Shown here piece after piece: positions 39,601-48,224 of a stretch of 64,000 nt of DNA (positions are counted from its first letter, which is position 1; the number at the start of each line of letters is the position of its first letter). Below the pieces are notes generated by a model. That model saw only the letters and a list, made by a program, of their open reading frames with translations, was not told the DNA's origin and searched no databases. The stretch is from Jiella soli. GTDB taxonomy: Bacteria; Pseudomonadota; Alphaproteobacteria; Rhizobiales; Rhizobiaceae. The stretch spans positions 124,001 to 188,000 of the forward strand of contig NZ_JAJAVB010000002.1 of NCBI RefSeq assembly GCF_020615385.1, given 5' to 3'. A program made the translations under genes and the position numbers.

Positions 39601-41724
39601 ATGGACAAGCCGATGGTGCTGCCTGTGCCGGGCGAGACTGCGATTCCTGCGATCGCCAGCCTGTGCGGCCGCTCGCTTGAGGAAGAGCATGCGGTCATCC
39701 GCGAAATGCTCGACCATATGGAGCAAGGCGTCGTCCTCTACGAGCGAATCGCATCCGGCGACGAAGTCGTCGCCTTCTTTAACGCCAACGCGGAGAGCCA
39801 TATCGAACTGCCGGCCGGGATGCTGCGGGCCGGGCTCGCGCGGCGCGAGATCGTCGACCTGTGCGAGGCCCGCGGCGACCATGGCAGCCACTTCGAGGTC
39901 CAGGCTCACATCGCGCGTGTGCTGCGCGGCGAGAGCGCAGAAGTTCTTTGCCGGAAGCCCTCCGGCAAGTGGGTACTGGCTCGCTCGATCCCGCGGACCG
40001 CGGCGCCCGGATCGCTGACGCTCTATATGGACGTTACCGAACAGGTGCTGGCGGAGGAGCGGCTGCGCAAGAGCCGGGCGCAGTACCAGGTGATCACCGA
40101 GATGGCGCCGCTCGGCTTCGTCCAGCTCGATTCGCTCGGCCAGGTTATCTTCGCCAATCCCGCAGCGCGCGAAACCTTTGCCCTCCCCGAGGGCGAGATC
40201 GACCTTCTGGGCGGGCTTCACCCGTGCAGCGGCCGCTCGCTCGCCGAGGAACTTGCCTCCTCCAGCCAGTTCGAAGCGGAGCTGCGGCTCGCCGGCGAGA
40301 CTCGTCACCTGATGGTGGCCGCTTCGCCTGCCGCTGCCGATGCCGCCGACCGGATCGTTGCCTTCACCGACATCACGCCGCTAAAGACAGCGAGCCGGCA
40401 GGTCGAAAAAATGGCCCGCAGCGACCCGTTGACCGGGCTCGGCAACCGGACGCTTCTGCGCGAATGCTGGACCGAGCTTCAGCCCGAGAACAGGGAGGCG
40501 AAGCCGGTCGTCTTCGTCGCCCTAGACCTCGACCACTTCAAGCTCGTCAACGACGACTATGGCCACGAGACCGGCGACAGCCTTCTGCAGATGGCGGGGC
40601 AGCGGATGCGGGAGGTCTGCGGATCGGCCGGCCGGGCATTCCGTCTCGGCGGCGACGAATTCGCCGTGGTCCTGAACGGCACCTCCCGCGAGCGGGGAAT
40701 CCGGATCGCTGAGGATCTCGTGGCGGCGCTTTCAACGCCCTACCGGATCGGCGAGAGAACGCTCACGGTCGGCTGTTCGGCCGGCCTCGCCTCGCTTCCC
40801 GACGACGGAAAGACACCGGAAGCTCTCCAGCGCGCTGCCGATATCGCCCTCTACCAGGTCAAGCGAAACGGCCGCAACGCGGTCGCCTGCTACGACGCCC
40901 GGCAGGAAGAAGAGGTCAACGAGCGGCGCCGGCTGGAGGCCGACCTTACGCTTGCCCTGTCGCGCCAGGACTTCAGCCTCGTCTATCAGCCGCAAATCGA
41001 TCTGAGCACCGGCCGCCTCAGCGGCATCGAGACCCTGATCCGCTGGAACAATCGCCGCCTCGGCCGCATGGTCCCGCCGGCGGAGTTCATCCCGATCGCC
41101 GAGCGGACGGGGCTCATCGCGCTCGTCGACAACTGGGTGATCCGCAACGCGATCGCCCAGCTTCGCGCCTTCGTCGATGCCGATCCGCAATGTCCGGGTC
41201 TGTCGATCAACCTGTCGCCTGTCTCGCTCGGGGCGCCGCACATCCTGGAGGTCCTGCTGGAGACGCTCGATACACATCGGCTGTCGCCCGGACTGATCGA
41301 GATCGAGGTGACGGAAGGCCTTCCGATCGACCGCTGCTCGCAGCTGGTGGATACGCTGACTGCCTTCCAGAAGGCCGGGATCCGGATCGCCCTCGACGAT
41401 TTCGGCGCCGGCCAGTCCAGCCTCACTTATATCCGGTCGCTGCCGGTCAGCCGGGTCAAGATCGACCGCTCCATCATCAGCGGCGTCGGCGACGACCGCG
41501 CGGCCGACGCGATCGTCGCCTCGATCCACGACCTGTGCCGCCGCCTCGGCCTTCGCCTGACGGCCGAGGGAATCGAGACCGAGCGCCAATGGGAGCAACT
41601 GCGCGAACTCGGCTCCGTCGACGGCCAAGGGTTCTTTCTCTGCCCCCCCGAACCCGCCGAGGCGATCATCCGCAGGTTTGCCGGCTGGCGGCGCGGCCGC
41701 CTTCCCGCCGCCGCATCGTCCTGA
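39601..41724 (+). CDS. PAS-PAS-GGDEF-EAL c-di-GMP signalling protein
   Basis: A 707-residue cytoplasmic signalling protein. Two PAS-like sensor regions come first (about residues 20-140 and 155-260). The GGDEF domain (about 270-430) has an intact RLGGDEFAVVL active site, so c-di-GMP synthesis is plausible; the RxxD inhibitory site is missing (GSAG in that position). The EAL domain (about 445-700) has ETL in place of EAL, but keeps SINLSP, EVTEG, LDDFGAGQSS, KIDRSII, TAEGIET and QGFF, so hydrolysis is also plausible. Which activity dominates cannot be told. No transmembrane segment. It is divergent from fabD and is not in an operon. Confidence 0.92.
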   Translation: MDKPMVLPVPGETAIPAIASLCGRSLEEEHAVIREMLDHMEQGVVLYERIASGDEVVAFFNANAESHIELPAGMLRAGLARREIVDLCEARGDHGSHFEVQAHIARVLRGESAEVLCRKPSGKWVLARSIPRTAAPGSLTLYMDVTEQVLAEERLRKSRAQYQVITEMAPLGFVQLDSLGQVIFANPAARETFALPEGEIDLLGGLHPCSGRSLAEELASSSQFEAELRLAGETRHLMVAASPAAADAADRIVAFTDITPLKTASRQVEKMARSDPLTGLGNRTLLRECWTELQPENREAKPVVFVALDLDHFKLVNDDYGHETGDSLLQMAGQRMREVCGSAGRAFRLGGDEFAVVLNGTSRERGIRIAEDLVAALSTPYRIGERTLTVGCSAGLASLPDDGKTPEALQRAADIALYQVKRNGRNAVACYDARQEEEVNERRRLEADLTLALSRQDFSLVYQPQIDLSTGRLSGIETLIRWNNRRLGRMVPPAEFIPIAERTGLIALVDNWVIRNAIAQLRAFVDADPQCPGLSINLSPVSLGAPHILEVLLETLDTHRLSPGLIEIEVTEGLPIDRCSQLVDTLTAFQKAGIRIALDDFGAGQSSLTYIRSLPVSRVKIDRSIISGVGDDRAADAIVASIHDLCRRLGLRLTAEGIETERQWEQLRELGSVDGQGFFLCPPEPAEAIIRRFAGWRRGRLPAAASS

Positions 41725-42045
41725 GAGCAAGCCCCGCCGCTTCGGGCGCGCCTTTCCCCCGAAGACTGCAGCGGGCGGTGCAAGCCCCTCGCGGTTCTTG
41801 CAAAACCTGCCGGAAGCGGCTACATCCCGCCTCGTTCATGCCCGGTTTCCAGCTGGGGGCTGTACGGAAGGCTGCCGGTCCGCCGGTATCTCGATGCCGA
41901 AAGCGCATCAGCTTCCCGTGTCTCCGCTCTCGACCGATCTCATAGCGCCTTTCCCAATCTCCCGCAGCGCGGGTGTCGCAGGAAGTCGCAGAGGCTTAGC
42001 CGCTGGTGCGGGCAGACGTAGACGAAAACGGAAAGGCGAATCGAT
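41725..42045 (+). other. 321-bp leader region before rpsF
   Basis: No coding gene. It holds a candidate promoter (41797-41825) and, if that is used, a 5' leader of roughly 215 bases. In many bacteria the S6 and S18 mRNA leader binds the S6:S18 dimer for feedback; I could not identify that fold here with confidence. Confidence 0.45.
41797..41825 (+). promoter_or_regulatory. candidate promoter of the rpsF operon
   Basis: CTTGCA (41797-41802), 17 bases, CTACAT (41820-41825). This is close to the alphaproteobacterial housekeeping form CTTGAC-N17-CTATAT, and no better pair lies nearer the start codon. Confidence 0.45.
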
Positions 42046-42516
42046 ATGGCTCTTTACGAGCACGTATTCCTCGCGCGCCAGGATATTTCGAACCAGCAGG
42101 TCGACCAGCTGGTGGAAACCTATCGCGGCGTTCTCGAGGCGAATGGCGGCAAGGTCGGCAAGGTCGAAAATTGGGGTCTGAAGACCCTCACCTACCGCAT
42201 CAAGAAGAACCGCAAGGCCTATTACACGCTCATCAACATCGACGCGCCGGCTTCTGCCGTCCAGGAGATGGAGCGGCAGATGCGGTTCAACGAAGACATT
42301 CTGCGCTACATGACGATCCGCGTCGAAGAGCACGAGGACGGCCCTTCTGCGATGATGCAGAAGCGCGACGACCGTCCGCGTCGCGGCGATCGCGACCGTG
42401 GTGATCGCGGCGATCGTGGTGACCGCGGCGATCGTGGTGACCGCGGCGACCGTGGTCCCCGCCGCGATCGTGACGACGATCGTCCGCGCCGCCCCCGCGA
42501 CAGTGATTCGGAGTAA
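42046..42516 (+). CDS. rpsF: 30S ribosomal protein S6
   Basis: 156 residues. The S6 fold occupies about residues 1-105 ([47 protein letters not shown]). A long low-complexity tail follows: after KRDDRPRR it has six consecutive Gly-Asp-Arg triplets and ends acidic. E. coli S6 has a short Glu tail that is further extended by RimK; here the tail is mixed Arg/Asp, as in other alphaproteobacteria, and probably disordered. First gene of the rpsF-rpsR-DUF2232-rplI operon; rpsR starts six bases after its stop. Confidence 0.96.
   Translation: MALYEHVFLARQDISNQQVDQLVETYRGVLEANGGKVGKVENWGLKTLTYRIKKNRKAYYTLINIDAPASAVQEMERQMRFNEDILRYMTIRVEEHEDGPSAMMQKRDDRPRRGDRDRGDRGDRGDRGDRGDRGDRGPRRDRDDDRPRRPRDSDSE
42400..42453 (+). 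repeat. 54-bp tandem repeat inside rpsF (six 9-bp units)
   Basis: Six in-frame 9-base units, each Gly-Asp-Arg, alternate GGT/GGC, GAT/GAC and CGC/CGT codons. The array is purely in the S6 tail. Its repeat nature makes slippage likely, with unit changes keeping the frame. Confidence 0.85.
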
Positions 42517-42522
42517 GCCCTG

Positions 42523-42771
42523 ATGGTCGATATCGCCCAGCTTCCCACCCGCCGGCCGTTCCACCGCCGCCGCAAGTCCGATCCGTTCTCCGGCGGCGAG
42601 TCGCCGAAGATCGACTACAAGGACGTGCGCCTGCTGCAGCGCTACATCTCCGAGCGCGGCAAGATCGTGCCGTCGCGCATTACGGCGGTCTCCCAGAAGA
42701 ACCAGCGTGCGCTGGCCCGCGCGATCAAGCGCGCCCGCTTCCTGGGTCTTCTGCCCTACGTGATCAAGTAA
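42523..42771 (+). CDS. rpsR: 30S ribosomal protein S18
   Basis: 82 residues with the S18 core ([52 protein letters not shown]). Its ribosome-binding site GGAG overlaps the end of rpsF. Second gene of the operon. Confidence 0.97.
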   Translation: MVDIAQLPTRRPFHRRRKSDPFSGGESPKIDYKDVRLLQRYISERGKIVPSRITAVSQKNQRALARAIKRARFLGLLPYVIK

Positions 42772-42903
42772 GGCTTTCCGCCTTCAGGCGGCGCGACCAT
42801 CGCGCCGCCCGTCCCTTCCGCATCAGGCGGCGGCCGGGACGTCTCTTTCGCCGAGTTGGGGCATGCCGCCCCTAACTGCTCCAGGCAGGACAGCGCACCC
42901 GTG

Positions 42904-43887
42904 ATGACCCTCCCGGCCCTTTTCATTGCAGCCGTATCCGGCCTTGCGAGCGCGCTGCTCTTTGCGGGCCTCGTGCTGCAGTCGGGAACCGCTTTCGGGC
43001 TGGCGCTCGCCGCGCCGATTCCCGTGGCCATTGCGAGCCTCGGCTGGGGATCGCTCGCCGGTCTCGTCGCCGCCCTGACCTCCGGCCTCGCCATCTACCT
43101 CCTCTCCGGCTCGGTCTCGAGCGGGCTGCTCCTCGTCATTGCGATGACCGGGCCGATCGCGCTCGCTGGCCATCTCGCAGGCCTCGCCCGTCCGGCGGCC
43201 AATGCCGACGCGGCCGCCTCGGCACCGCTCGGCCGTTCGCCCGCCCCGGCGCCGCTCGACTGGTATCCGCTCGACCGGGTGTTCCTGGCGATCGTCCTGT
43301 CGGTCGTCGCCGCCTGCATCTTTCTCGGCTGGTATCTCGGCTACGATCCCACAGAACTCCAGCCGCTGATCGTCGCCGGCCTCGGCCAGGGCGGCAGCGA
43401 CCTTGGCGGCGCAAGCCAGGACCAGATCCAGGAGATCGCGCGGCTGGTCATCGCCATGGTGCCCTTCGTCCAGCCGGCGGTGCTGGTCGTGACGCTGGTT
43501 GCCGGCCTCTATCTCGGCGCCCTCGTGGTGCGCATTTCCGGGCGGCTGCCGCGGCCGCGGGACGACGTTCCGACCGCCGGGCGGCTGCCACAGGTCGCGC
43601 TCTTCATCTTCGCCGCCGGCCTTGCCGGGTCGTTTGTAGGGGGCACGATCGGACTGATCGCCGACGTCGTCGCCGGCGGCTTCGGAGCGGCCCTTTCCCT
43701 CGTCGGCCTCGCCTCGGTCCACAAGCGCACGCGGGGACGACCCGGCCGCGGTCTGGTGCTCTTCACGAGCTACGCCGCGATCCTGCTCCTGTCCTTCCCG
43801 ATCGCGCTCTTCCTGCTGATCGGGATCTACGAGACATGGAAGCGGCGCCCGCGCGCTGCGGGTCCCCCGCCGATCCCGCGCGCCTGA
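42904..43887 (+). CDS. DUF2232-family membrane protein
   Basis: A 327-residue polytopic membrane protein (about eight hydrophobic helices) between rpsR and rplI. N-terminal helices run MTLPALFIAAVSGLASALLF and GLALAAPIPVAIASLGWG; later segments include FLAIVLSVVAACIFLGWYLG and MVPFVQPAVLVVTLVAGLYL. A GTG one codon before the ATG is an alternative start. Proteins of this type sit at exactly this place in many Hyphomicrobiales and belong, I believe, to DUF2232; no function is known. The operon position suggests expression tied to growth rate. Confidence 0.8.
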   Translation: MTLPALFIAAVSGLASALLFAGLVLQSGTAFGLALAAPIPVAIASLGWGSLAGLVAALTSGLAIYLLSGSVSSGLLLVIAMTGPIALAGHLAGLARPAANADAAASAPLGRSPAPAPLDWYPLDRVFLAIVLSVVAACIFLGWYLGYDPTELQPLIVAGLGQGGSDLGGASQDQIQEIARLVIAMVPFVQPAVLVVTLVAGLYLGALVVRISGRLPRPRDDVPTAGRLPQVALFIFAAGLAGSFVGGTIGLIADVVAGGFGAALSLVGLASVHKRTRGRPGRGLVLFTSYAAILLLSFPIALFLLIGIYETWKRRPRAAGPPPIPRA

Positions 43888-43938
43888 CTTCCCAGCATCA
43901 TCCACTTAACCTGCAACGCTTCTAAAAGGACTGAAAAC

Positions 43939-44550
43939 ATGGATGTCATTCTCCTCGAACGCATCGCCAGGCTCGGCCAGATGGGCGAGACCGTGAAGGT
44001 TCGCGATGGCTTTGCCCGCAACTACCTCCTGCCGACCGGCCGGGCGCTGCGCGCCAACGAAGCCAACCGCGCCCGCTTCGAGGCGCAGAAGGCGCAGCTG
44101 ATCCAGCGCAACGAAGAGCGCAAGGCCGAGGCCCAGCGCGTCAGCGCCACGCTCGAAGGCAAGAGCTTCATCGTGGTGCGCTCGGCCGCCGAGTCCGGCC
44201 AGCTCTACGGCTCGGTCTCGACCCGCGACATCGCCGAGATCCTCGCCAAGGAAGGCTTCAAGGTCGGCCGCAACGAGGTCGAGCTGAACCAGCCGATCAA
44301 GACCATCGGGCTTCACCAGGTGGATATCCGCCTGCACCCGGAGGTGGCGGTCGCGATCAAGATCAACGTCGCCCGCTCGCCGGACGAGGCCGAGCGCCAG
44401 GCTCGCGGCGAAGACCTGACCACGCTCGAGGCCCTCTACGGTCCCGACGAGGACGAGCTTGCCGAAGACGAGGAAGCCGCGGAAGAGGAAGCCGAAGCCG
44501 AGGCGACCGCCGAGGCCGACGAAGAGACCGACACGGCGACCGCCGGCTGA
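43939..44550 (+). CDS. rplI: 50S ribosomal protein L9
   Basis: 203 residues. The N-terminal RNA-binding domain ([37 protein letters not shown]), the connecting helix and the C-terminal domain ([32 protein letters not shown]) are complete. A very acidic tail of about 45 residues follows, as in other alphaproteobacterial L9 proteins. AAGGA stands 8 bases before the ATG. Last gene of the operon; a strong terminator comes 48 bases later. Confidence 0.97.
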   Translation: MDVILLERIARLGQMGETVKVRDGFARNYLLPTGRALRANEANRARFEAQKAQLIQRNEERKAEAQRVSATLEGKSFIVVRSAAESGQLYGSVSTRDIAEILAKEGFKVGRNEVELNQPIKTIGLHQVDIRLHPEVAVAIKINVARSPDEAERQARGEDLTTLEALYGPDEDELAEDEEAAEEEAEAEATAEADEETDTATAG

Positions 44551-44597
44551 CCGGTCGCTTTTCGGCAACTGGTCTTTCGCATGGCAGGCTTACAAAA

Positions 44598-44630
44598 AAG
44601 GGGGCTCCGCAAACGCGGGGCCCTTTTCTT
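44598..44630 (+). terminator. Rho-independent terminator of the rpsF-rplI operon
   Basis: A 13-pair stem (44598-44610 with 44615-44627, some G-T pairs) with a 4-nt loop AAAC ends in TTTTCTT. Stem, loop and U-tract are all in place. Confidence 0.9.
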
Positions 44631-44741
44631 ATGCGCTCCCGATATTAAAGTTAGCTCTCGCTATGCAACGTATTAACGAGTACCCGGCTGGCCTGACGCC
44701 CGCCGCGGTCTCTTTGGGCTTCGGCCAGGAGATCGTCGTCC

Positions 44742-46019
44742 ATGAATCGCATTCTGAAGTTCTACCTCAACAACCTGATCACGTTTGGTGATTTCACCGT
44801 AATCGACGCGGATGGGAAGAGGCATCGCTGGGGCGATGGAACCGGTGTTCCCGTCGCCATAAGGATGAACACGAGAGCCGCCGAGCGGGCGATTGCCCTC
44901 AATCCGGGACTGAAATTCGGCGAAGAATACATGAACGGCGGCTTCGACGTCGTCGAGGGAACGATCTGGGAGGTTCTCGCCCTGATCTTCCAGAACGCCG
45001 GCAATCACGCGACCGATGAGAGCTGGATGCGCGCGATCAGCCGGATCCGGCTGGTCTATCGCCGGCTGATCCAGAACAACACGCCGACACGCGCCCGCTC
45101 CAACGTCCAGCATCACTACGACCTGTCGGCCGAGCTCTACGACCTCTTCCTCGACGTCGATCGGCAATATTCCTGCGCCTATTTCGAGCGTCCGGATGCC
45201 ACGCTGGACGAGGCGCAATTCGCCAAGAAGCGGCATATCGCGGCGAAAATGTTCATGAACCGGCCGGGCCTGCGCACGCTCGACATCGGCTGCGGCTGGG
45301 GCGGCCTTGGCCTCTATCTCGCCCGGCAGGTGGACGCGAAGGTGCGCGGAATCACGCTGTCGGACGAGCAGCTGAAGATCGCCAATCAGCGCGCCGAAGA
45401 GGCGGGCCTTGCCAACCGCGCCCAGTTCCACCTCGAGGATTACCGCAAGACGGAGGGTCCGTTCGACCGGATCGTCTCGGTCGGGATGTTCGAGCATGTC
45501 GGGCTGGACTTCTACCAGCAGTTTTTCGACCAGTGCCGCCGGCTGATGGCGGATGACGGCGTCATGCTGCTCCACACGATCGGCCGCTGGGACGTGCCGG
45601 CGAACACCAACCCGTTCATCGCCAAGTACATCTTCCCCGGCGGCTACCTGCCGACGCTGTCGGAAGTGACGCCGAGGATCGAGCGCAGCGGGATGGTCGT
45701 CACCGATGTCGAAATCCTCAGGCTGCATTATGCCCACACGCTGAAGCACTGGCGCGCCCGCTTCGAGGCGCGGCGCGAGGAGGCCAAGGCGCTCTATGAC
45801 GAGCGGTTCTGCCGGATGTGGGAATTCTACCTCGCCGCTTCCGAGACCGCGTTCCGCTGGCAGGATCTCGTCGTCTTCCAGATTCAGATCACCAAGAAGC
45901 TGGGTACGCTGCCGATGACCCGCGACTACATGTTCGAGGCAGAGGCGAAGCTGCGCGAGCGCGATACCGCAGCCCTGGTCGAAAGCGAAGCCTGGAACGA
46001 GCGCGTCGCCGCCGAATAG
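44742..46019 (+). CDS. cfa: cyclopropane-fatty-acyl-phospholipid synthase
   Basis: SAM-dependent methyltransferase that converts cis double bonds of membrane phospholipids to cyclopropane rings. 425 residues. The SAM-binding motif LDIGCGWGGLGLYLARQ is at about residue 181, and later family segments include VSVGMFEHVG and HTIGRWDVPANTNPFIAKY. The N-terminal lipid-binding part (about 1-120) is present. AGGAG nine bases before the ATG. A perfect terminator follows 30 bases after the stop. It is not co-transcribed with rplI, because that operon is terminated. Confidence 0.93.
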   Translation: MNRILKFYLNNLITFGDFTVIDADGKRHRWGDGTGVPVAIRMNTRAAERAIALNPGLKFGEEYMNGGFDVVEGTIWEVLALIFQNAGNHATDESWMRAISRIRLVYRRLIQNNTPTRARSNVQHHYDLSAELYDLFLDVDRQYSCAYFERPDATLDEAQFAKKRHIAAKMFMNRPGLRTLDIGCGWGGLGLYLARQVDAKVRGITLSDEQLKIANQRAEEAGLANRAQFHLEDYRKTEGPFDRIVSVGMFEHVGLDFYQQFFDQCRRLMADDGVMLLHTIGRWDVPANTNPFIAKYIFPGGYLPTLSEVTPRIERSGMVVTDVEILRLHYAHTLKHWRARFEARREEAKALYDERFCRMWEFYLAASETAFRWQDLVVFQIQITKKLGTLPMTRDYMFEAEAKLRERDTAALVESEAWNERVAAE

Positions 46020-46049
46020 CCGCAGACCGGGTCTACGGTCTGAAGATCG

Positions 46050-46082
46050 AGGGGAGGACGGCACGCGCCGTCCTCCCCTTTT
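46050..46082 (+). terminator. Rho-independent terminator after cfa
   Basis: A perfect 13-bp stem (AGGGGAGGACGGC, 46050-46062; partner 46067-46079) with loop ACGC and a TTTT run. It also stands between the convergent cfa and cysS genes. Confidence 0.93.
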
Positions 46083-46140
46083 CGATGCCCGCTTCCTGTC
46101 GGTCTCATGTCGGAAACCGCCGGCGCGAAAGCGGAACGCC

Positions 46141-47595
46141 CTACCGCTTCACCTCCCAGGTCGTGACCCGCTCGCCGGTTGCCGGGTCCTTGCCGTCCTT
46201 CAGCTGGAGGCCCTTTTCGAGCAGCTCGTCGCGGATGCGATCGGCTTCGCCCCAGTTCTTGGCGCGGATGAAGTCGAGGCGCTCGGCGATGGCGGCGTCG
46301 ATCGCGTCTGCCGACATATCCGGGTCGCCCCGGCCCGCCTTGCGGTTCTCCGCCTCGTGCCAAGCGGCCACGTCGATGCCGAGCAGGTCGAGGGACGCCC
46401 GCAGGGCTGCGGGATCGGACCGTCGAAGGGCGTGGAGTTCGGCGATCACCGCTCCGCTCGACAGATCGTCGCACAGGGCCGCAAGCACCGCCTCGCCTGG
46501 CGCCGAAGACTCGGCTGCGGCAGCCGCGCGCGCGAAGGACGAAAGAGCGCTCTCCGCCTCTTCCAGCCGCTTCACGCTGAAGTCGATTGGCTCGCGGTAG
46601 TGCGTCATCAGCATGGCGAGGCGCAGCACCTCGCCCGGCCATTTGCGGCCGCCGAATCTGTCCGTTTCCAGGAGCTCGCGGATGGTGACGAAATTGCCCT
46701 CGGACTTCGACATCTTGCGGCCCTCGACCTGAAGAAAGCCGTTGTGCATCCAGACCTGTGCCATCTCGGCCGTGCCATGGGCGCAGCGCGACTGGGCGAT
46801 CTCGTTCTCATGGTGCGGGAAGATCAGGTCGAGCCCGCCGCCATGGATGTCGAAGGTTTGGCCGAGCAGGGCTTCCGACATGACCGAGCATTCGAGATGC
46901 CAGCCGGGCCTTCCCCTTCCCCAGGGCGAATCCCAGCCGGGCTCGGTCTCGTTCGACAGCTTCCACAGGACGAAGTCGCCGGGGTTTTTCTTGTGCGCGT
47001 CGACCGCGATCCGGGCGCCCGCCTGCTGGTCCTCCAACTTACGGTTCGACAGGCGGCCATAGTCGGGCATGGAGGTGACGTCGAACAGCACCTCCCCGCC
47101 CGCCTCATAGGCATGGCCCGTCTCGATCAGCGCGCCGATCATCGCGATCATGTCGTGGCCGTCCTCGCGCCGGACATAGGCCGTGGCGCGCGGCTCGAAG
47201 GTCGGCTGAAGGCAGCCGAGCGCCGCGGCGTCGGCGTGGAACTGGTCGGCCGTGGCCGAGGTGACCCTGGCGATCGCCTCGTTCAGGGGAAGGCCCGGAT
47301 AGTCGCGTGCCGCCCGCGCGTTGATCTTGTCGTCGACGTCGGTGATGTTGCGGGCATAGAGGACGCGATCCTCGCCATAGAGGTGGCGCAGCAGGCGGAA
47401 CAGCACGTCGAAGACGATCACCGGGCGCGCATTGCCGATATGGGCGAAGTCGTAGACGGTGGGCCCGCAGACATACATGCGCACGCGCCGGTCGGCATCC
47501 GCCACCGCCGGATTTCGCCAGTCGAGCGGCCGGAACTTCTCCTTGCGCCGCGTCATCGTGTTGGTGAGCTCGAGCCCGCGAAACCCGTCGTCCAT
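46141..47595 (-). CDS. cysS: cysteinyl-tRNA synthetase
   Basis: Charges tRNA-Cys. 484 residues from ATG 47595 (AGGAG nine to ten bases upstream; a longer frame upstream is implausible). Class I motifs are intact: HIGH as FAHIGNARP and KMSKS as [11 protein letters not shown]. Zinc ligands are expected in [17 protein letters not shown] and the HHENE region. The C-terminal helical domain and a TWEVKR end are present. Monocistronic as far as can be seen, convergent with cfa. Confidence 0.95.
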   Translation of the reverse strand: MDDGFRGLELTNTMTRRKEKFRPLDWRNPAVADADRRVRMYVCGPTVYDFAHIGNARPVIVFDVLFRLLRHLYGEDRVLYARNITDVDDKINARAARDYPGLPLNEAIARVTSATADQFHADAAALGCLQPTFEPRATAYVRREDGHDMIAMIGALIETGHAYEAGGEVLFDVTSMPDYGRLSNRKLEDQQAGARIAVDAHKKNPGDFVLWKLSNETEPGWDSPWGRGRPGWHLECSVMSEALLGQTFDIHGGGLDLIFPHHENEIAQSRCAHGTAEMAQVWMHNGFLQVEGRKMSKSEGNFVTIRELLETDRFGGRKWPGEVLRLAMLMTHYREPIDFSVKRLEEAESALSSFARAAAAAESSAPGEAVLAALCDDLSSGAVIAELHALRRSDPAALRASLDLLGIDVAAWHEAENRKAGRGDPDMSADAIDAAIAERLDFIRAKNWGEADRIRDELLEKGLQLKDGKDPATGERVTTWEVKR

Positions 47596-47911
47596 CGTCG
47601 TCGTCTCCTGTCGCGGATCTGCTAACCGGAATCGCCACGGCTGACAAACCGCCTGGAAATCCGGCGATGCCGCACGAATCATGACAGGCTGCAACAGTTC
47701 TTGTGCTTAACCGGCTCCGAAACGGTTTTTCTAGGAACTACATCAACAAAGAAAATAATACCCGTCCGGAACACCTTCACTGTATCGGCATTACCACCAC
47801 GAGAAAGCGAGCGGGAGAAGTGGCCGTCCTGTTGGCGCATATGACGGTCTTGCCGCTAAACTGGCACAATCGGGGGGCTGGGTAAGCGCAGTCCCCCCAG
47901 CGAGCCCACGG
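47596..47911. other. 316-bp intergenic region, partly AT-rich
   Basis: No gene supported. The part from about 47720 to 47770 is AT-rich and probably carries the cysS promoter (minus strand). For the plus-strand small gene a weak promoter is possible: ATGACG (47841-47846), 18 bases, CACAAT (47865-47870). The G/C hairpin at 47872-47898 follows it directly. Confidence 0.4.
47872..47898 (+). promoter_or_regulatory. G-run/C-run hairpin just before a 63-residue ORF
   Basis: GGGGGGCTG (47872-47880) pairs with CAGTCCCCCC (47889-47898) apart from one bulged T, leaving an 8-nt loop. It ends 13 bases before the start codon at 47912. It could block or mark ribosome entry; it has no U-tract and so is unlikely to be a terminator. 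Confidence 0.4.
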
Positions 47912-48103
47912 ATGAAGGCCATGAAGCGCGACACCATTCAATTTCGTTCCAAGCGCGAACGCGAGCAGGAAGTCGATCTGAAGCGGAACTACAAGGAGAT
48001 CGGCATTCCTGCGATTGCTGCGGCCAGCCGTGCCTGCCGCGCGGCCAAGCCGGAGGCGGCCCGGGCCAACCATCCCCGGACGACGCTCATTCCCGCCGAG
48101 TAG
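47912..48103 (+). CDS. small conserved-looking basic protein
   Basis: 63 residues (60 if the in-frame ATG at 47921 is used). Highly charged and basic N-terminal half (KRDTIQFRSKREREQEVDLK, then RNYKEIGIPAIAAASRAC), with no membrane segment. Codon use fits the genome, and I think similar short proteins occur in other Hyphomicrobiales, but I cannot check that here. No clear ribosome-binding site. Function unknown. Confidence 0.55.
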   Translation: MKAMKRDTIQFRSKREREQEVDLKRNYKEIGIPAIAAASRACRAAKPEAARANHPRTTLIPAE

Positions 48104-48224
48104 GAACAGCGCGAGACATCCACGAATTCTGCGGGGTTCCGGCAACGGGATCCCGCTTTGCGTTCGGACCGCAGGGCCCCCGCGTGCTTCTGCCGAGGGT
48201 TTCACCGGACATTTCGGCGGACGT

